From the NCBI GenBank assembly GCA_052139695.1, contig JBKQWF010000309.1:17497-81496 (forward strand): a stretch of 64,000 nt of DNA, given 5' to 3'. Both the position numbers and the translations under genes were made by a program. Below are positions 26,345-34,463 of this stretch, piece after piece. Under the pieces are notes generated by a model, which was not told the DNA's origin, made no database searches, and worked only from the letters and a program-made list of their open reading frames with translations. Position 1 is the stretch's first letter, and the number at the start of each line of letters is the position of its first letter. This DNA comes from PLGF01 sp052139695 (GTDB lineage: Bacteria; Verrucomicrobiota; Verrucomicrobiia; Limisphaerales; Palsa-1400).

Positions 26345-26940
26345 TGCGCGAGCTTTTTACAATCGGCCATTCGACGCTGCCTTGGGAACAATACTTGGAA
26401 CTGTTGTTGCAACACCGCATCGAAGCCATCGCGGACGTGCGGAGCAATCCTTACAGCGCCCGCTTTCCCCAATACAATCGCAGAAGCCTGGATCGTGCAT
26501 TGCGGGCTGCGAGCATCCGTTACGTCTTTCTGGGCGACGAACTGGGCGCGCGTCGTAACGAGCGTGATTGCTACGTTGAGGGCGTTGCCCGTTATGATCG
26601 GATCGCCCAGACATCGGCGTTTCGCGCAGGACTCGAGCGCGTGCGAAACGGCGTTGCACGCTTTCGCTTGGCCCTGATGTGTGCAGAGAAAGATCCACTG
26701 GAATGTCATCGAACCATCTTGGTTTGTCGCCAGTTCCGAAACGATATGGACATTCGCCACATCTTGGGTAACGGCAGCCTTGAATTCCACACTGATTCAG
26801 AAACCCGCTTGATGGCCGAGGAAAACGTCCCGGGTAATGATCTTTTTGCTGCGCGCGAGGAATTGATTGCGAGAGCTTATGAGCGGCGCAGCGACAAGAT
26901 TGCCTACCACGAGTGCGTTGAACCAGCCATGAATACTTGA
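26344..26940 (+). CDS. DUF488 family protein
   Basis: 198 residues from ATG 26344 (TGATG overlap with the dual-OB gene). The DUF488 signature is complete: FTIGHSTLPWEQYLELL at the N-terminus, IADVRSNPYS and FPQYNRRSLDRAL, LGDELGAR, and CAEKDPLECHR, the C-x-E-x3-P-x2-C-H-R element with two conserved cysteines. The biochemical activity of the family is not settled; the conserved Cys/His cluster suggests a thiol or metal site. It is followed three bases later by a second, shorter DUF488 protein. Such DUF488 pairs next to dual-OB genes suggest a nucleic-acid sensing or repair complex, which is inference. Confidence 0.85.
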   Translation: MRELFTIGHSTLPWEQYLELLLQHRIEAIADVRSNPYSARFPQYNRRSLDRALRAASIRYVFLGDELGARRNERDCYVEGVARYDRIAQTSAFRAGLERVRNGVARFRLALMCAEKDPLECHRTILVCRQFRNDMDIRHILGNGSLEFHTDSETRLMAEENVPGNDLFAAREELIARAYERRSDKIAYHECVEPAMNT

Positions 26941-26943
26941 TTT

Positions 26944-27399
26944 ATGCCAGCAGAACCCATCTACGTTTTCACGGTCGGATTCACCAAGAAGACCGCCAGC
27001 GTTTTTTTTGAGAAACTGCGCGCTGCCAGCATTAAGCGCGTGGTAGATGTCCGGCTAAACAAGGTTTCGCAACTTGCCGGTTTCAGCAAGCGTGACGACT
27101 TGAAATATTTTTTGAAGGAGATTCTTGACGTGGAATACGTTGAAGCTCCGTTGCTCGCCCCCACGCAACCGCTCCTGGACGCCTACAAGAAAAGCAAAGG
27201 CCGGTGGGAAGATTATGAGCGGGACTTTCTCCGATTGATGGAGGAGCGCCACATCGAGGACAAGATTGACCCGTCCTTGTTGGCTGGCGGATGCCTTTTG
27301 TGCAGCGAGGACAAGCCTCACCAGTGCCACCGCCGCTTGGTCTTGGAATATCTGCAAAAAAAATGGGGAGGCAATCTCGCGATTAAGCACATCACCTAA
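26944..27399 (+). CDS. DUF488 family protein, second and shorter copy
   Basis: 151 residues. Core motifs parallel the preceding gene: VFTVGFTKKTASVFFEKL, VVDVRLNKVSQLAGFSKRDD, LKYFLKEI and the CSEDKPHQCHRRL element. It differs in lacking the long C-terminal tail of the first copy and in having FSKRDDL instead of FPQYNRRSL, which marks the two DUF488 subtypes that commonly occur together. The pair therefore probably forms a heteromer rather than a recent duplication. It is the last gene of the cassette; a GCAT microsatellite begins five bases after its stop. Function unknown. Confidence 0.84.
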   Translation: MPAEPIYVFTVGFTKKTASVFFEKLRAASIKRVVDVRLNKVSQLAGFSKRDDLKYFLKEILDVEYVEAPLLAPTQPLLDAYKKSKGRWEDYERDFLRLMEERHIEDKIDPSLLAGGCLLCSEDKPHQCHRRLVLEYLQKKWGGNLAIKHIT

Positions 27400-27404
27400 A
27401 TCAA

Positions 27405-27431
27405 GCATGCATGCATGCATGCATGCATGCA
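27405..27431. repeat. GCAT tetranucleotide microsatellite, about 6.75 units
   Basis: Six complete GCAT units plus GCA, each unit being part of the self-complementary GCATGC. It lies just beyond the stop of the second DUF488 gene. A tract like this can slip in length and can form a cruciform; no other simple-sequence repeat this long was seen in the window. Confidence 0.95.
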
Positions 27432-27503
27432 CTCATAATTGTTACCGACCTTAGACGGTTCAGTAACCAAGAAACTGTTTGCGCCGCTACGTCTGCCCTG
27501 CCC

Positions 27504-27944
27504 TCAGCGTCCCGCCACGTAAGCTTCCAATTGGTTAATGGCGGCGGTTTGGGCGGAAATGATCCAATTCACCATGTCGCCGATGGAGACGAACCCGACC
27601 ATTTTGCCTTCTTCGAGCACCGGCAGATGGCGGACATGCCGTTCGGACATCAGGCGCATAGCGTCCTCGACAGTATCATTGGGGCTGATTGTGGCCACGT
27701 TCGAGGTCAATATGTCCCGGACCTTCGTCTTTTGCGACGTTTTGCCTTCCAAAGCCACCTTGCGGGTGTAATCGCGCTCGGAAAAGATGCCGATGAGCTT
27801 GTCGCCTTCCATCACGGGAAGGGCGCCGATATTCTTCTTGGCCAGCACTTGGATGGCCTCGAAGACGGTCGCATCTGGCGGGATAATCCAGACGGACGCG
27901 CCTTTATGGTGCAATATGCAACTGATAGTACCTGTCGTTGTCAT
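27504..27944 (-). CDS. two-CBS-domain protein
   Basis: 146 residues. Two CBS (Bateman) domains are plain: the first spans about 10-65 (TVFEAIQVLAKKNIGALPVM, GIFSERDYTRKV) and the second about 75-135 (VRDILTSNVATISPNDTV, AMRLMSERHVRHLPVL, VGFVSIGDMVNWII). Stand-alone CBS pairs of this kind bind adenine nucleotides and regulate partner proteins such as IMP dehydrogenase or kinases. The partner is not obvious here; both neighbours point the other way. The start ATG 27944 gives a normal family length, and there is no signal peptide, so it is cytoplasmic. Confidence 0.93.
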   Translation of the reverse strand: MTTTGTISCILHHKGASVWIIPPDATVFEAIQVLAKKNIGALPVMEGDKLIGIFSERDYTRKVALEGKTSQKTKVRDILTSNVATISPNDTVEDAMRLMSERHVRHLPVLEEGKMVGFVSIGDMVNWIISAQTAAINQLEAYVAGR

Positions 27945-28071
27945 GGGTCTTTACCCAAGTCTAACATCGGCGCGACAGTAAGCCAACAAAAAGTTTAGCA
28001 AAACCATAACTTATTTTTGGCGCCGCCAATTTTGGATTGCGCCCGGGTCCTGGGCGGCGTAGTCATCCGGC

Positions 28072-29286
28072 ATGAGCAAAGTTACGAGTTGGGTACTGGC
28101 ATTAGGGCTGACATCCCTGGCGCTGGAGGCGCAAGTCCCGCCAGCCGTCATTCCCGCGGGCGTGGGGGTGAACATCCATTTTGTCACTGGCCACGAAACG
28201 GACTTGGATATGATCGCGGACGCCGGATTTAGATTCATCCGCATGGACTTTCAGTGGGATGGGATCGAACGGACCCAGGGGAATTACGACTGGTCCGCTT
28301 ATGATCAATTAACCGCCAACCTGGAGAAGCGCGGTTTGCGGGCGATCTATATCCTGGATTACAAGAACGCCCTCTATGAGGCGCAAGTGCCGGCGCACCG
28401 GGCGGTCGGGGAACCAGTGCCGGAGGAGTACACCGCTTCCCCACGCCATCCGGAAAGCGTCGCAGCTTTTGCCAAATGGGCGGCGGAGGCGGCCCGCCAC
28501 TTTCATGGGCGCGGCGTGATCTGGGAGATTTATAATGAGCCGAACGGCAATTTTTGGAGGCCCAAGCCGGATGTCGGGGAATATACCACACTGGCGCTGG
28601 CCACAGCCAAGGCCATTCGAGAAGCGGAACCCAGCGCCACGATCATTGCCCCGGCCATGTCCACCTTTGATTGGAAGTTCCTGGAGCCGTTTTTGAAATC
28701 CGGCGTGCTGGAATACCTCGACGCGGTGAGCGTCCATCCTTATCGACCTCCCAACAAATCACCCGAAACCGCCGAACCGGAGTACAAAAGACTCCGGGAG
28801 TTGATCGAAAGTTCCGCGCCGGAGTCGAAGCGTCCGAATAAAATAGCCATTATCAGCGGCGAATGGGGCTACGCTTCCAACCGCAAAGGGGTTACCCTTG
28901 ACGCCCAGGCCGACTTTGCCGTGCGACAGCAGCTTTCCAACCTGCTTTATGGCGTGCCACTTTCCATTTGGTACGATTGGAAAAACGACGGCACGGACCC
29001 GGACGATGGCGAACAGAACTTCGGCACCGTGACTCCCGAATTAAAACCCAAACCAGCCTACACCGCCCTGCGCAACATGACCCAAGAGCTGAACGGCTAC
29101 AGTTTGCAAGAGCGCCTGGGGGGATTCGATCCGAACGATTTTGTCTTGGTATTCGCTAGAGACGGCAATCATCAGACAGTCGCCGCCTGGACGATGGCCA
29201 AGCCGCATCTGATCACTGTGCATATCGCGGGACGAGAACTTTCGTTGGAACTGGGCGCGCTCCCGCAATATGTTCCCGTGAAGTGA
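28072..29286 (+). CDS. secreted clan-A (GH5/GH39-like) glycoside hydrolase
   Basis: 404 residues with a short signal sequence (SWVLALGLTSLALEAQV). The (beta/alpha)8 fold of clan GH-A is suggested by IRMDFQWDGIERTQGNYDWS at strand 2 (typical of GH39/GH5), the acid/base block IWEIYNEPNG with Glu156, and the nucleophile block IIISGEWGY-like AIISGEWGY with Glu264, plus SVHPY between them. It acts on a beta-linked polysaccharide or glycan in the periplasm, retaining mechanism by family rule; the exact linkage is unknown. Its stop overlaps the GTG of the sufE-like gene (GTGA), an unusual partner, so this operon is mixed in function. Confidence 0.86.
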   Translation: MSKVTSWVLALGLTSLALEAQVPPAVIPAGVGVNIHFVTGHETDLDMIADAGFRFIRMDFQWDGIERTQGNYDWSAYDQLTANLEKRGLRAIYILDYKNALYEAQVPAHRAVGEPVPEEYTASPRHPESVAAFAKWAAEAARHFHGRGVIWEIYNEPNGNFWRPKPDVGEYTTLALATAKAIREAEPSATIIAPAMSTFDWKFLEPFLKSGVLEYLDAVSVHPYRPPNKSPETAEPEYKRLRELIESSAPESKRPNKIAIISGEWGYASNRKGVTLDAQADFAVRQQLSNLLYGVPLSIWYDWKNDGTDPDDGEQNFGTVTPELKPKPAYTALRNMTQELNGYSLQERLGGFDPNDFVLVFARDGNHQTVAAWTMAKPHLITVHIAGRELSLELGALPQYVPVK

Positions 29287-29699
29287 CCATTGCCCAGAAG
29301 CAGCAGCAATTGTCCGCCAAGTTGAGCGGTTTCAAGTCCGCGCAAGACAGATTGGCTTATATCGTCGGAAGGGGGCGTGCCGCGCCGCCGCTGGAGCCGG
29401 CATTCCGCGTGGACGCCAATCGTGTCCAAGGATGCCTGGCGGCGGTCTGGTTCGTGGCGCGGTTTGAAGAAGGGAGTTGCGAGTTTCGGGCGGATTCAGA
29501 TTCGGCGGTGATTAAGGGAATTGCCGTGCTCCTGTGCGAGTTTTATAGCGGTCAATTGCCGGAAGAAATCGTGCGCGGCAGCCCGGCTTTTCTGGCGGAT
29601 TTCGGCATCACACAACATCTGACTCCCAATCGCCGCAACAGCCTCGGCAGGATTTGGGAAAGCATACGCGCTTGCGCCAGCGCTCACCTGGAACCGTGA
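29283..29699 (+). CDS. SufE-family sulfur acceptor protein
   Basis: 138 residues, GTG start overlapping the glycosidase stop by four bases. SufE pattern: an N-terminal helical part (FKSAQDRLAYIVGRG), then RVQGCLAAVWF with the persulfide-accepting Cys51 on its loop, and the closing helical segment GSPAFLADFGITQHLTPNRRNSL. It takes sulfane sulfur from the SufS desulfurase for Fe-S cluster assembly. The other suf genes are not in this window, so it may serve a remote suf operon or another sulfur-transfer pathway. It overlaps the next gene's GTG by four bases as well, so the three genes are coupled. Confidence 0.88.
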   Translation: MTIAQKQQQLSAKLSGFKSAQDRLAYIVGRGRAAPPLEPAFRVDANRVQGCLAAVWFVARFEEGSCEFRADSDSAVIKGIAVLLCEFYSGQLPEEIVRGSPAFLADFGITQHLTPNRRNSLGRIWESIRACASAHLEP

Positions 29700-30490
29700 A
29701 CCTCTACGACGCGCACAATCATTTGCAGGATGAGCGGCTCAAGCCTCATTTGGACGGCATTATGGCTGCGCTGCAAAGCGAGCACATCACCCGCATGGTG
29801 GTCAATGGCTCGAGCGAGGCGGATTGGCCGGAGGTGCTCGGTTTGGCGCGGCGCTTTCCGCAAGTGCTGCCGTCCTTCGGCTGCCATCCGAGGTACGTCA
29901 AGGAGTGCAAGGCGCAATGGCGGGAGAATCTGCTTTGGCATTTGGAGCAGGTCCCGTCAGCCATTGGAGAAATCGGGCTGGACCGATGGATTAAGGATTT
30001 CGACGCGGCCAAACAGGAGGAGGTTTTCATCTGGCAATGGCGCCTGGCGGCGGAGCGGAATTTGCCGGCGAGCATCCATTGCCTGCGCGCCTGGGGAAGA
30101 TTGCTGGAAATCCTGCGGGCCGGCCCACGTCCGAGTCGCGGATTTCTGCTTCATTCTTTCGGCGGAGCGCCGGAATTGATTCCGGAACTGACCCGGCTCG
30201 GCGCCTATTTTTCGCTGCCCGGTTACTTTGCCCATGACCGCAAGGCGCGCCAGCGCGAGACTTTTCGGCGCGTGCCCGCGGACCGGTTGCTGATCGAAAC
30301 GGACGCGCCGGACCAGCCTCTGCCGGAGGAGCGCAACCATTTTCCTTTGGTTGGCCCAGACGGAAAACCTGTCAATCATCCGGCCAATCTGCGGGCCGTT
30401 TATGAATTCGCGGGGGAGTTTCTCGGCCAGCCCCTGGAAAAGCTGGCGGACCAGGTGGAAGAAAATTTTCTGCGGCTTTTTAGCCGCTAG
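29696..30490 (+). CDS. TatD family metal-dependent hydrolase
   Basis: 264 residues from GTG 29696 (GTGA overlap with sufE); the frame upstream reads into sufE. TatD-type motifs: YDAHNHLQDERL with the HxH metal pair, GCHPRYVKE, the bridging Glu in AIGEIGLDRW, PASIHCLRAW (metal His), LHSFGG and ETDAPDQPLP with the last Asp. These divalent-metal enzymes are nucleases or nuclease-like hydrolases in DNA repair and turnover. It ends 37 bases before the stop of the convergent DnaJ-like gene, with a palindromic repeat in between. Confidence 0.9.
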   Translation: MNLYDAHNHLQDERLKPHLDGIMAALQSEHITRMVVNGSSEADWPEVLGLARRFPQVLPSFGCHPRYVKECKAQWRENLLWHLEQVPSAIGEIGLDRWIKDFDAAKQEEVFIWQWRLAAERNLPASIHCLRAWGRLLEILRAGPRPSRGFLLHSFGGAPELIPELTRLGAYFSLPGYFAHDRKARQRETFRRVPADRLLIETDAPDQPLPEERNHFPLVGPDGKPVNHPANLRAVYEFAGEFLGQPLEKLADQVEENFLRLFSR

Positions 30491-30493
30491 AAT

Positions 30494-30524
30494 GGTAGGG
30501 ACGGCTCGGCGAGGCGACCCTGCC
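30494..30524. repeat. 31-bp GGTAGGG...CCCTGCC palindrome between convergent genes
   Basis: GGTAGGG at the left and CCCTGCC at the right surround a CTCGGCGAG core. It fills nearly the whole gap between the tatD-like and dnaJ-like stops and is followed by TTTTT, so it may also act as a terminator. Confidence 0.78.
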
Positions 30525-30527
30525 TTT

Positions 30528-31553
30528 TTAGCCGCGCGGATCAAAGGAGGACGCCCGCGCCAACTGCTCCCACAACTCCTTTTCGCGCTCGGTGATCTTC
30601 GGCGGCATTTGAATGCGCGGGACGGCGTAGAGATCGCCGCCGTGTTCGTTATCGCGGCCCGGCAAGCCGCGTCCCCGCACCCGGAGGCGCTGGCCGGTCT
30701 GGGTGCCGGGCGGGATTTTTATGTTGACAGATTCCGTCAAAGTAGGGACGGAGACATTGGTTCCCAAGGCCGCTTCCCACGGGGCCAAATCGAGGTCGTA
30801 ATAAAGATCGCTGCCCACGACCCGGAAATCAGGATGGCTGGCCAAACGGACGCGCAAATACAGGTCGCCAGGGGGACCGCCGCCGGGGCCGGGTTCGCCT
30901 TGGCCGCTGACCCGCAAACGCTGGCCGTCGCGCACGCCGGCCGGGATTTTGACTTTATAATTCTGCGTAAGAGCGGTCTGTCCAGTGCCGCCGCAATTGG
31001 AACAGGTATGCCGTCCGGTTACGCCCGCGCCGTGACAAGTCGGGCAAACGGAGTTGCGGCGGACGGAGACGGAGCGAATGGCGCCGCGCATCGCTTCTTC
31101 CAACGTCACCATGAGGACGCCTTCGACGTCCCGGCCTTTTTCGGTTCCCGTTTCTGGTTCCGCAAAACCGCCAAAGTGACCCGCCCGGCCGCCAAAGAAT
31201 TGTTCGAAAAAGTCGCTAAAGCCAGTGCCCCCAAATTGGAAATCTTCCGTCCCAGCTCCGCCGCGCCAGGTGTAAGTGTGAGGGCCGCCGGGGTGTCCGC
31301 CTGGGGCTTCCCGGCGCATGCCATGTTTCCAATCGGCTCCCAGTTCGTCGTATTTTTTGCGTTTCTCCGCGTCGCCCAGCACTTCGTAAGCCTCGTTGAT
31401 CTCCTTGAATTTTTCTTCCGCCCGCTTTTTGTCCTTGGCCACGTCAGGATGGTATTGGCGGGCCAGCTTGCGGAAGGCCTTGCGAATGTCGTCGTGGCTG
31501 GCAGTGCGCTCGACTCCCAGCGTTTTGTAATAGTCTTTGAACTCTACCGGCAT
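30528..31553 (-). CDS. DnaJ-like co-chaperone with half zinc finger
   Basis: 341 residues. The J-domain occupies 5-70 (DYYKTLGVERTASHDDIRKA, YHPDVAKD with the HPD loop). A glycine-rich linker follows (HPGGPHTYTWRGG), then only two CxxCxGxG-type units (CPTCHGAG and CSNCGGTG) where full DnaJ has four, and a complete C-terminal substrate-binding domain (GVRDGQRLRVSGQGEPG, GDLYLRVRLASHPDF). It stimulates a DnaK ATPase during folding. The reduced zinc finger puts it between DnaJ type I and CbpA type II. No dnaK or grpE lies nearby. It ends 16 bases before the aconitase and is oriented the same way. Confidence 0.9.
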   Translation of the reverse strand: MPVEFKDYYKTLGVERTASHDDIRKAFRKLARQYHPDVAKDKKRAEEKFKEINEAYEVLGDAEKRKKYDELGADWKHGMRREAPGGHPGGPHTYTWRGGAGTEDFQFGGTGFSDFFEQFFGGRAGHFGGFAEPETGTEKGRDVEGVLMVTLEEAMRGAIRSVSVRRNSVCPTCHGAGVTGRHTCSNCGGTGQTALTQNYKVKIPAGVRDGQRLRVSGQGEPGPGGGPPGDLYLRVRLASHPDFRVVGSDLYYDLDLAPWEAALGTNVSVPTLTESVNIKIPPGTQTGQRLRVRGRGLPGRDNEHGGDLYAVPRIQMPPKITEREKELWEQLARASSFDPRG

Positions 31554-31569
31554 AACAAGTCAGGATGGT

Positions 31570-34278
31570 TTAACCAGCCGCGCCCCCGCCGGCCAATTGG
31601 CGCAGAACGTAGGGCAGAATCCCGCCATGCCGATAGTAATCGATTTCCACCGGGGTGTCGATCCGGCAAGCGACGACCACGTCGGCGGTTTGGCCATTGG
31701 CCCGAGTGATGCCCAAGGTCAGGTCTTGCTGCGGTTTGAGCTGATCGTTCAGCCCTAAAAAATCGTAGGTCTCCGTGCCGTCCAACTGGAGCGTCTGGGC
31801 GGAAACGCCGTCCTTGAATTGCAGGGGCAGCACCCCCATGCCGACGAGATTCGAGCGGTGAATGCGCTCGAAGCTTTGGGCCAGCACCATTTTGACTCCG
31901 AGCAAACAGGTGCCCTTGGCCGCCCAGTCCCGCGAACTGCCGGTGCCATATTCCTGCCCCGCCAGCACGATGAGCGGCGTCTTGTTTAGCGCGTATTTCA
32001 TGGCCGCATCGAAAATGCTCATCTGCTCTCCGCCGGGCTGGAATTTGGTCACGCCGCCTTCCACGCCGGGCGTCATGAGGTTCTTGATGCGGACGTTGGC
32101 GAACGTTCCGCGGGTCATGACGCGGTCGTTGCCGCGGCGCGAGCCGTAACTATTGAAATCGATGTAATTGACGCCGTGCTCGACCAAATACTGGCCGGCC
32201 GGCGAACTTTTCTTGATGCTGCCGGCGGGCGAAATATGGTCGGTCGTCACGCTGTCGCCAAATATTCCCAGCGCGCGGGCCCCTTTGATCTCTGCAATGC
32301 GGCCCGGCCGCAAATCGAAATTCTGGAAAAACGGCGGCTCTTGAATGTAAGTACTGGAAGCCTGCCACTCATACAGTTGCCCGGTGCTGGCCGGGATTTC
32401 GTTCCACTTGGGGTTCTGCGCGGCGAAGTCCTGGTAAAGCCGCCGGAAGACCTCCGGTTTGAGGGCCAATTGCATGGCGCGGCGCACTTCGTCGAGCGTG
32501 GGCCAGAGATCTTTCAAATAAACGTCGCCGCTTTCGACGCGGGCGATTGGTTCTCTGGTCAAATCGATGGTGACCCGCCCGGCCAGCGCGAACGCCACGA
32601 CCAGCGGAGGCGACATGAGGAAGTTGGCCTTGATGTTTTGATGCACCCGCGCCTCAAAATTGCGGTTGCCCGAAAGGACGGACGCGGCAATGACATCGTT
32701 CTTCGTCACGGCCTCCTCCACCGGCGCGGCCAGCGGGCCGGAGTTGCCGATGCACGTCGTGCAGCCGTAACCGACGAGGTTGAACCCCAATTGATCCAGA
32801 TACGGTTGCAGGCCGGTTTTGTTCAGGTAATCGCTCACCACGCGCGAACCAGGCGCCAGCGACGCCTTGACGAGCGGATGCGGCTTGAGCCCGGCCTCGA
32901 CCGCTTTCCTGGCCAGCAAACCGGCCGCCAGCATGACCGAGGGATTGCTCGTGTTCGTGCAACTGGTAATGGCGGCAATGAGGACGTCGCCGTGATGGAG
33001 TGTGCCGTCGTTGGCTACGGCAAACTCGCGATTGAGATCCTCCGGCGTGTGGCCAAATCCGTTTTCCGTGAGCGGCTTGGCAAAGGCTTTGGCGAACTCG
33101 CTTTTGAGCTGGCTCAATTCGATCCGGTCCTGCGGACGTTTTGGGCCAGCCACGCTCGGCTCGACCGTGGCCAGATCCAGGTCGAGGTCCGTCGAATAGC
33201 GGATTTGGCCTTTGTCGGGGATGCCGAAAAGGTCTTGGGCGCGGAAATAGTTTTCGTAAAGGCGGCAATGTTCCTCGCTCCGGCCCGTTTGGCGCAGATA
33301 CTCCACGCATTGTTCATCGACGGGGAAAAAGCCCATGGTCGCGCCGTATTCCGGGGCCATATTGGCAATGGTGGCCCGATCAACCACCGCCAGCGCGCGC
33401 GCGCCCGGCCCGTAGAATTCGACAAATTTCCCCACCACTTTGGCGGCGCGCAGTTTTTGCGTGACGGTCAAGGCGAGGTCCGTCGCGGTCACGCCCGGAC
33501 GCAACGAACCCGTCAAATATACCCCCACCACGTCGGGCGTAAGAAAGTAAACCGGCTGGCCCAGCATGCCCGCTTCCGCCTCGATCCCGCCTACGCCCCA
33601 GCCAACGATGCCCAAGCCGTTGATCATCGTCGTGTGCGAATCGGTCCCGACCAGTGTGTCCGGATAATAAACCGGCGGCTGCCCGCCGCTGAGAACGCCC
33701 TTGGCCAAGTACTCCAGGTTGACTTGGTGGACGATGCCGATGCCGGGCGGCACGACTTTGAACGTTTCAAAGGCTTGCATGCCCCATTTGAGAAATTGAT
33801 AGCGCTCGCGATTACGGTGGAATTCCATGTCCAGGTTGCGCGTCAGGGCGTCGGCGGCCCCGGCGAAATCGACCTGGACGGAATGGTCCACCACCAAATC
33901 CACCGGCACCAGCGGTTCAATGATCCCGGGGTTCTTGCCCAACTTCGCCGCCGCCGAGCGCATGGCCGCCAGATCGACCAGCAGCGGAACGCCGGTAAAG
34001 TCCTGCAAAACAATTCGGGCGACAACAAAAGGGATTTCAGCGGTCCGCTCCGCTTTTGGCTGCCATTGGGCCAATTGCCGCACGTTGGTTTCCGAAATTC
34101 TTTTTCCGTCGTAATTGCGCAGGATCGATTCGAGGACAAGGCGAATGGAAACCGGCAGTTTGGAGATCGCGCCCACCCCCGCCTTTTCCAAAGCGGGCAA
34201 AGAATAAAAGGCGCCTTTTTTCCCGTTCGCCGAGTCAAAATCCTTAAGTGTGTCGAATAAATTATGTGTCTGGCTCAT
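31570..34278 (-). CDS. acnA: aconitate hydratase A
   Basis: 902 residues from ATG 34278 (MSQTHNLFDTLK); the upstream in-frame extension to 34419 is not credible. Aconitase/IRP landmarks: VPLLVDLAAMRSA, VDHSVQVDFAGAAD, GTDSHTTMINGLGI, the first cluster Cys in ITSCTNTSNPSVML, the other two in YGCTTCIGNSGPL, and SRDWAAKGTCLLGV and NLVGMGVLPLQF in the swivel domain. It converts citrate to isocitrate in the TCA cycle through a [4Fe-4S] cluster. The length and order of motifs match AcnA/IRP1 rather than AcnB. The DnaJ-like gene lies directly downstream. Confidence 0.97.
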   Translation of the reverse strand: MSQTHNLFDTLKDFDSANGKKGAFYSLPALEKAGVGAISKLPVSIRLVLESILRNYDGKRISETNVRQLAQWQPKAERTAEIPFVVARIVLQDFTGVPLLVDLAAMRSAAAKLGKNPGIIEPLVPVDLVVDHSVQVDFAGAADALTRNLDMEFHRNRERYQFLKWGMQAFETFKVVPPGIGIVHQVNLEYLAKGVLSGGQPPVYYPDTLVGTDSHTTMINGLGIVGWGVGGIEAEAGMLGQPVYFLTPDVVGVYLTGSLRPGVTATDLALTVTQKLRAAKVVGKFVEFYGPGARALAVVDRATIANMAPEYGATMGFFPVDEQCVEYLRQTGRSEEHCRLYENYFRAQDLFGIPDKGQIRYSTDLDLDLATVEPSVAGPKRPQDRIELSQLKSEFAKAFAKPLTENGFGHTPEDLNREFAVANDGTLHHGDVLIAAITSCTNTSNPSVMLAAGLLARKAVEAGLKPHPLVKASLAPGSRVVSDYLNKTGLQPYLDQLGFNLVGYGCTTCIGNSGPLAAPVEEAVTKNDVIAASVLSGNRNFEARVHQNIKANFLMSPPLVVAFALAGRVTIDLTREPIARVESGDVYLKDLWPTLDEVRRAMQLALKPEVFRRLYQDFAAQNPKWNEIPASTGQLYEWQASSTYIQEPPFFQNFDLRPGRIAEIKGARALGIFGDSVTTDHISPAGSIKKSSPAGQYLVEHGVNYIDFNSYGSRRGNDRVMTRGTFANVRIKNLMTPGVEGGVTKFQPGGEQMSIFDAAMKYALNKTPLIVLAGQEYGTGSSRDWAAKGTCLLGVKMVLAQSFERIHRSNLVGMGVLPLQFKDGVSAQTLQLDGTETYDFLGLNDQLKPQQDLTLGITRANGQTADVVVACRIDTPVEIDYYRHGGILPYVLRQLAGGGAAG

Positions 34279-34404
34279 ATTATTTTTGGGCCGGCCGGTC
34301 ACGCCTAACGCCAGAGAAAAATGCGGCCTACTGCCATCGGAGTCAAGACGCACCCGGAACGGGTAGTGTCCTAATTTGAAGTTGGCTGCAAGAGTTTCAG
34401 GCAA

Positions 34405-34463
34405 GTTAGGGCGCGTCACTCCGTGCGCGCCTCTCCGGCGTGCAGAGGACTGCCCGCCCTACC
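34405..34463. repeat. 59-bp GTTAGGG...CCCTACC palindrome in the 3' end of an oxidoreductase gene
   Basis: Left end GTTAGGGCGCG, right end CCCGCCCTACC, with GCGCGtcactccgtGCGCGC inside. The stop codon and last 18 or so residues of the oxidoreductase gene are encoded by this element. Confidence 0.75.

Noticed and set aside
32176..34260. 694-codon open frame antisense to aconitase
   Set aside because: It mirrors acnA codon bias and has no recognisable domain.
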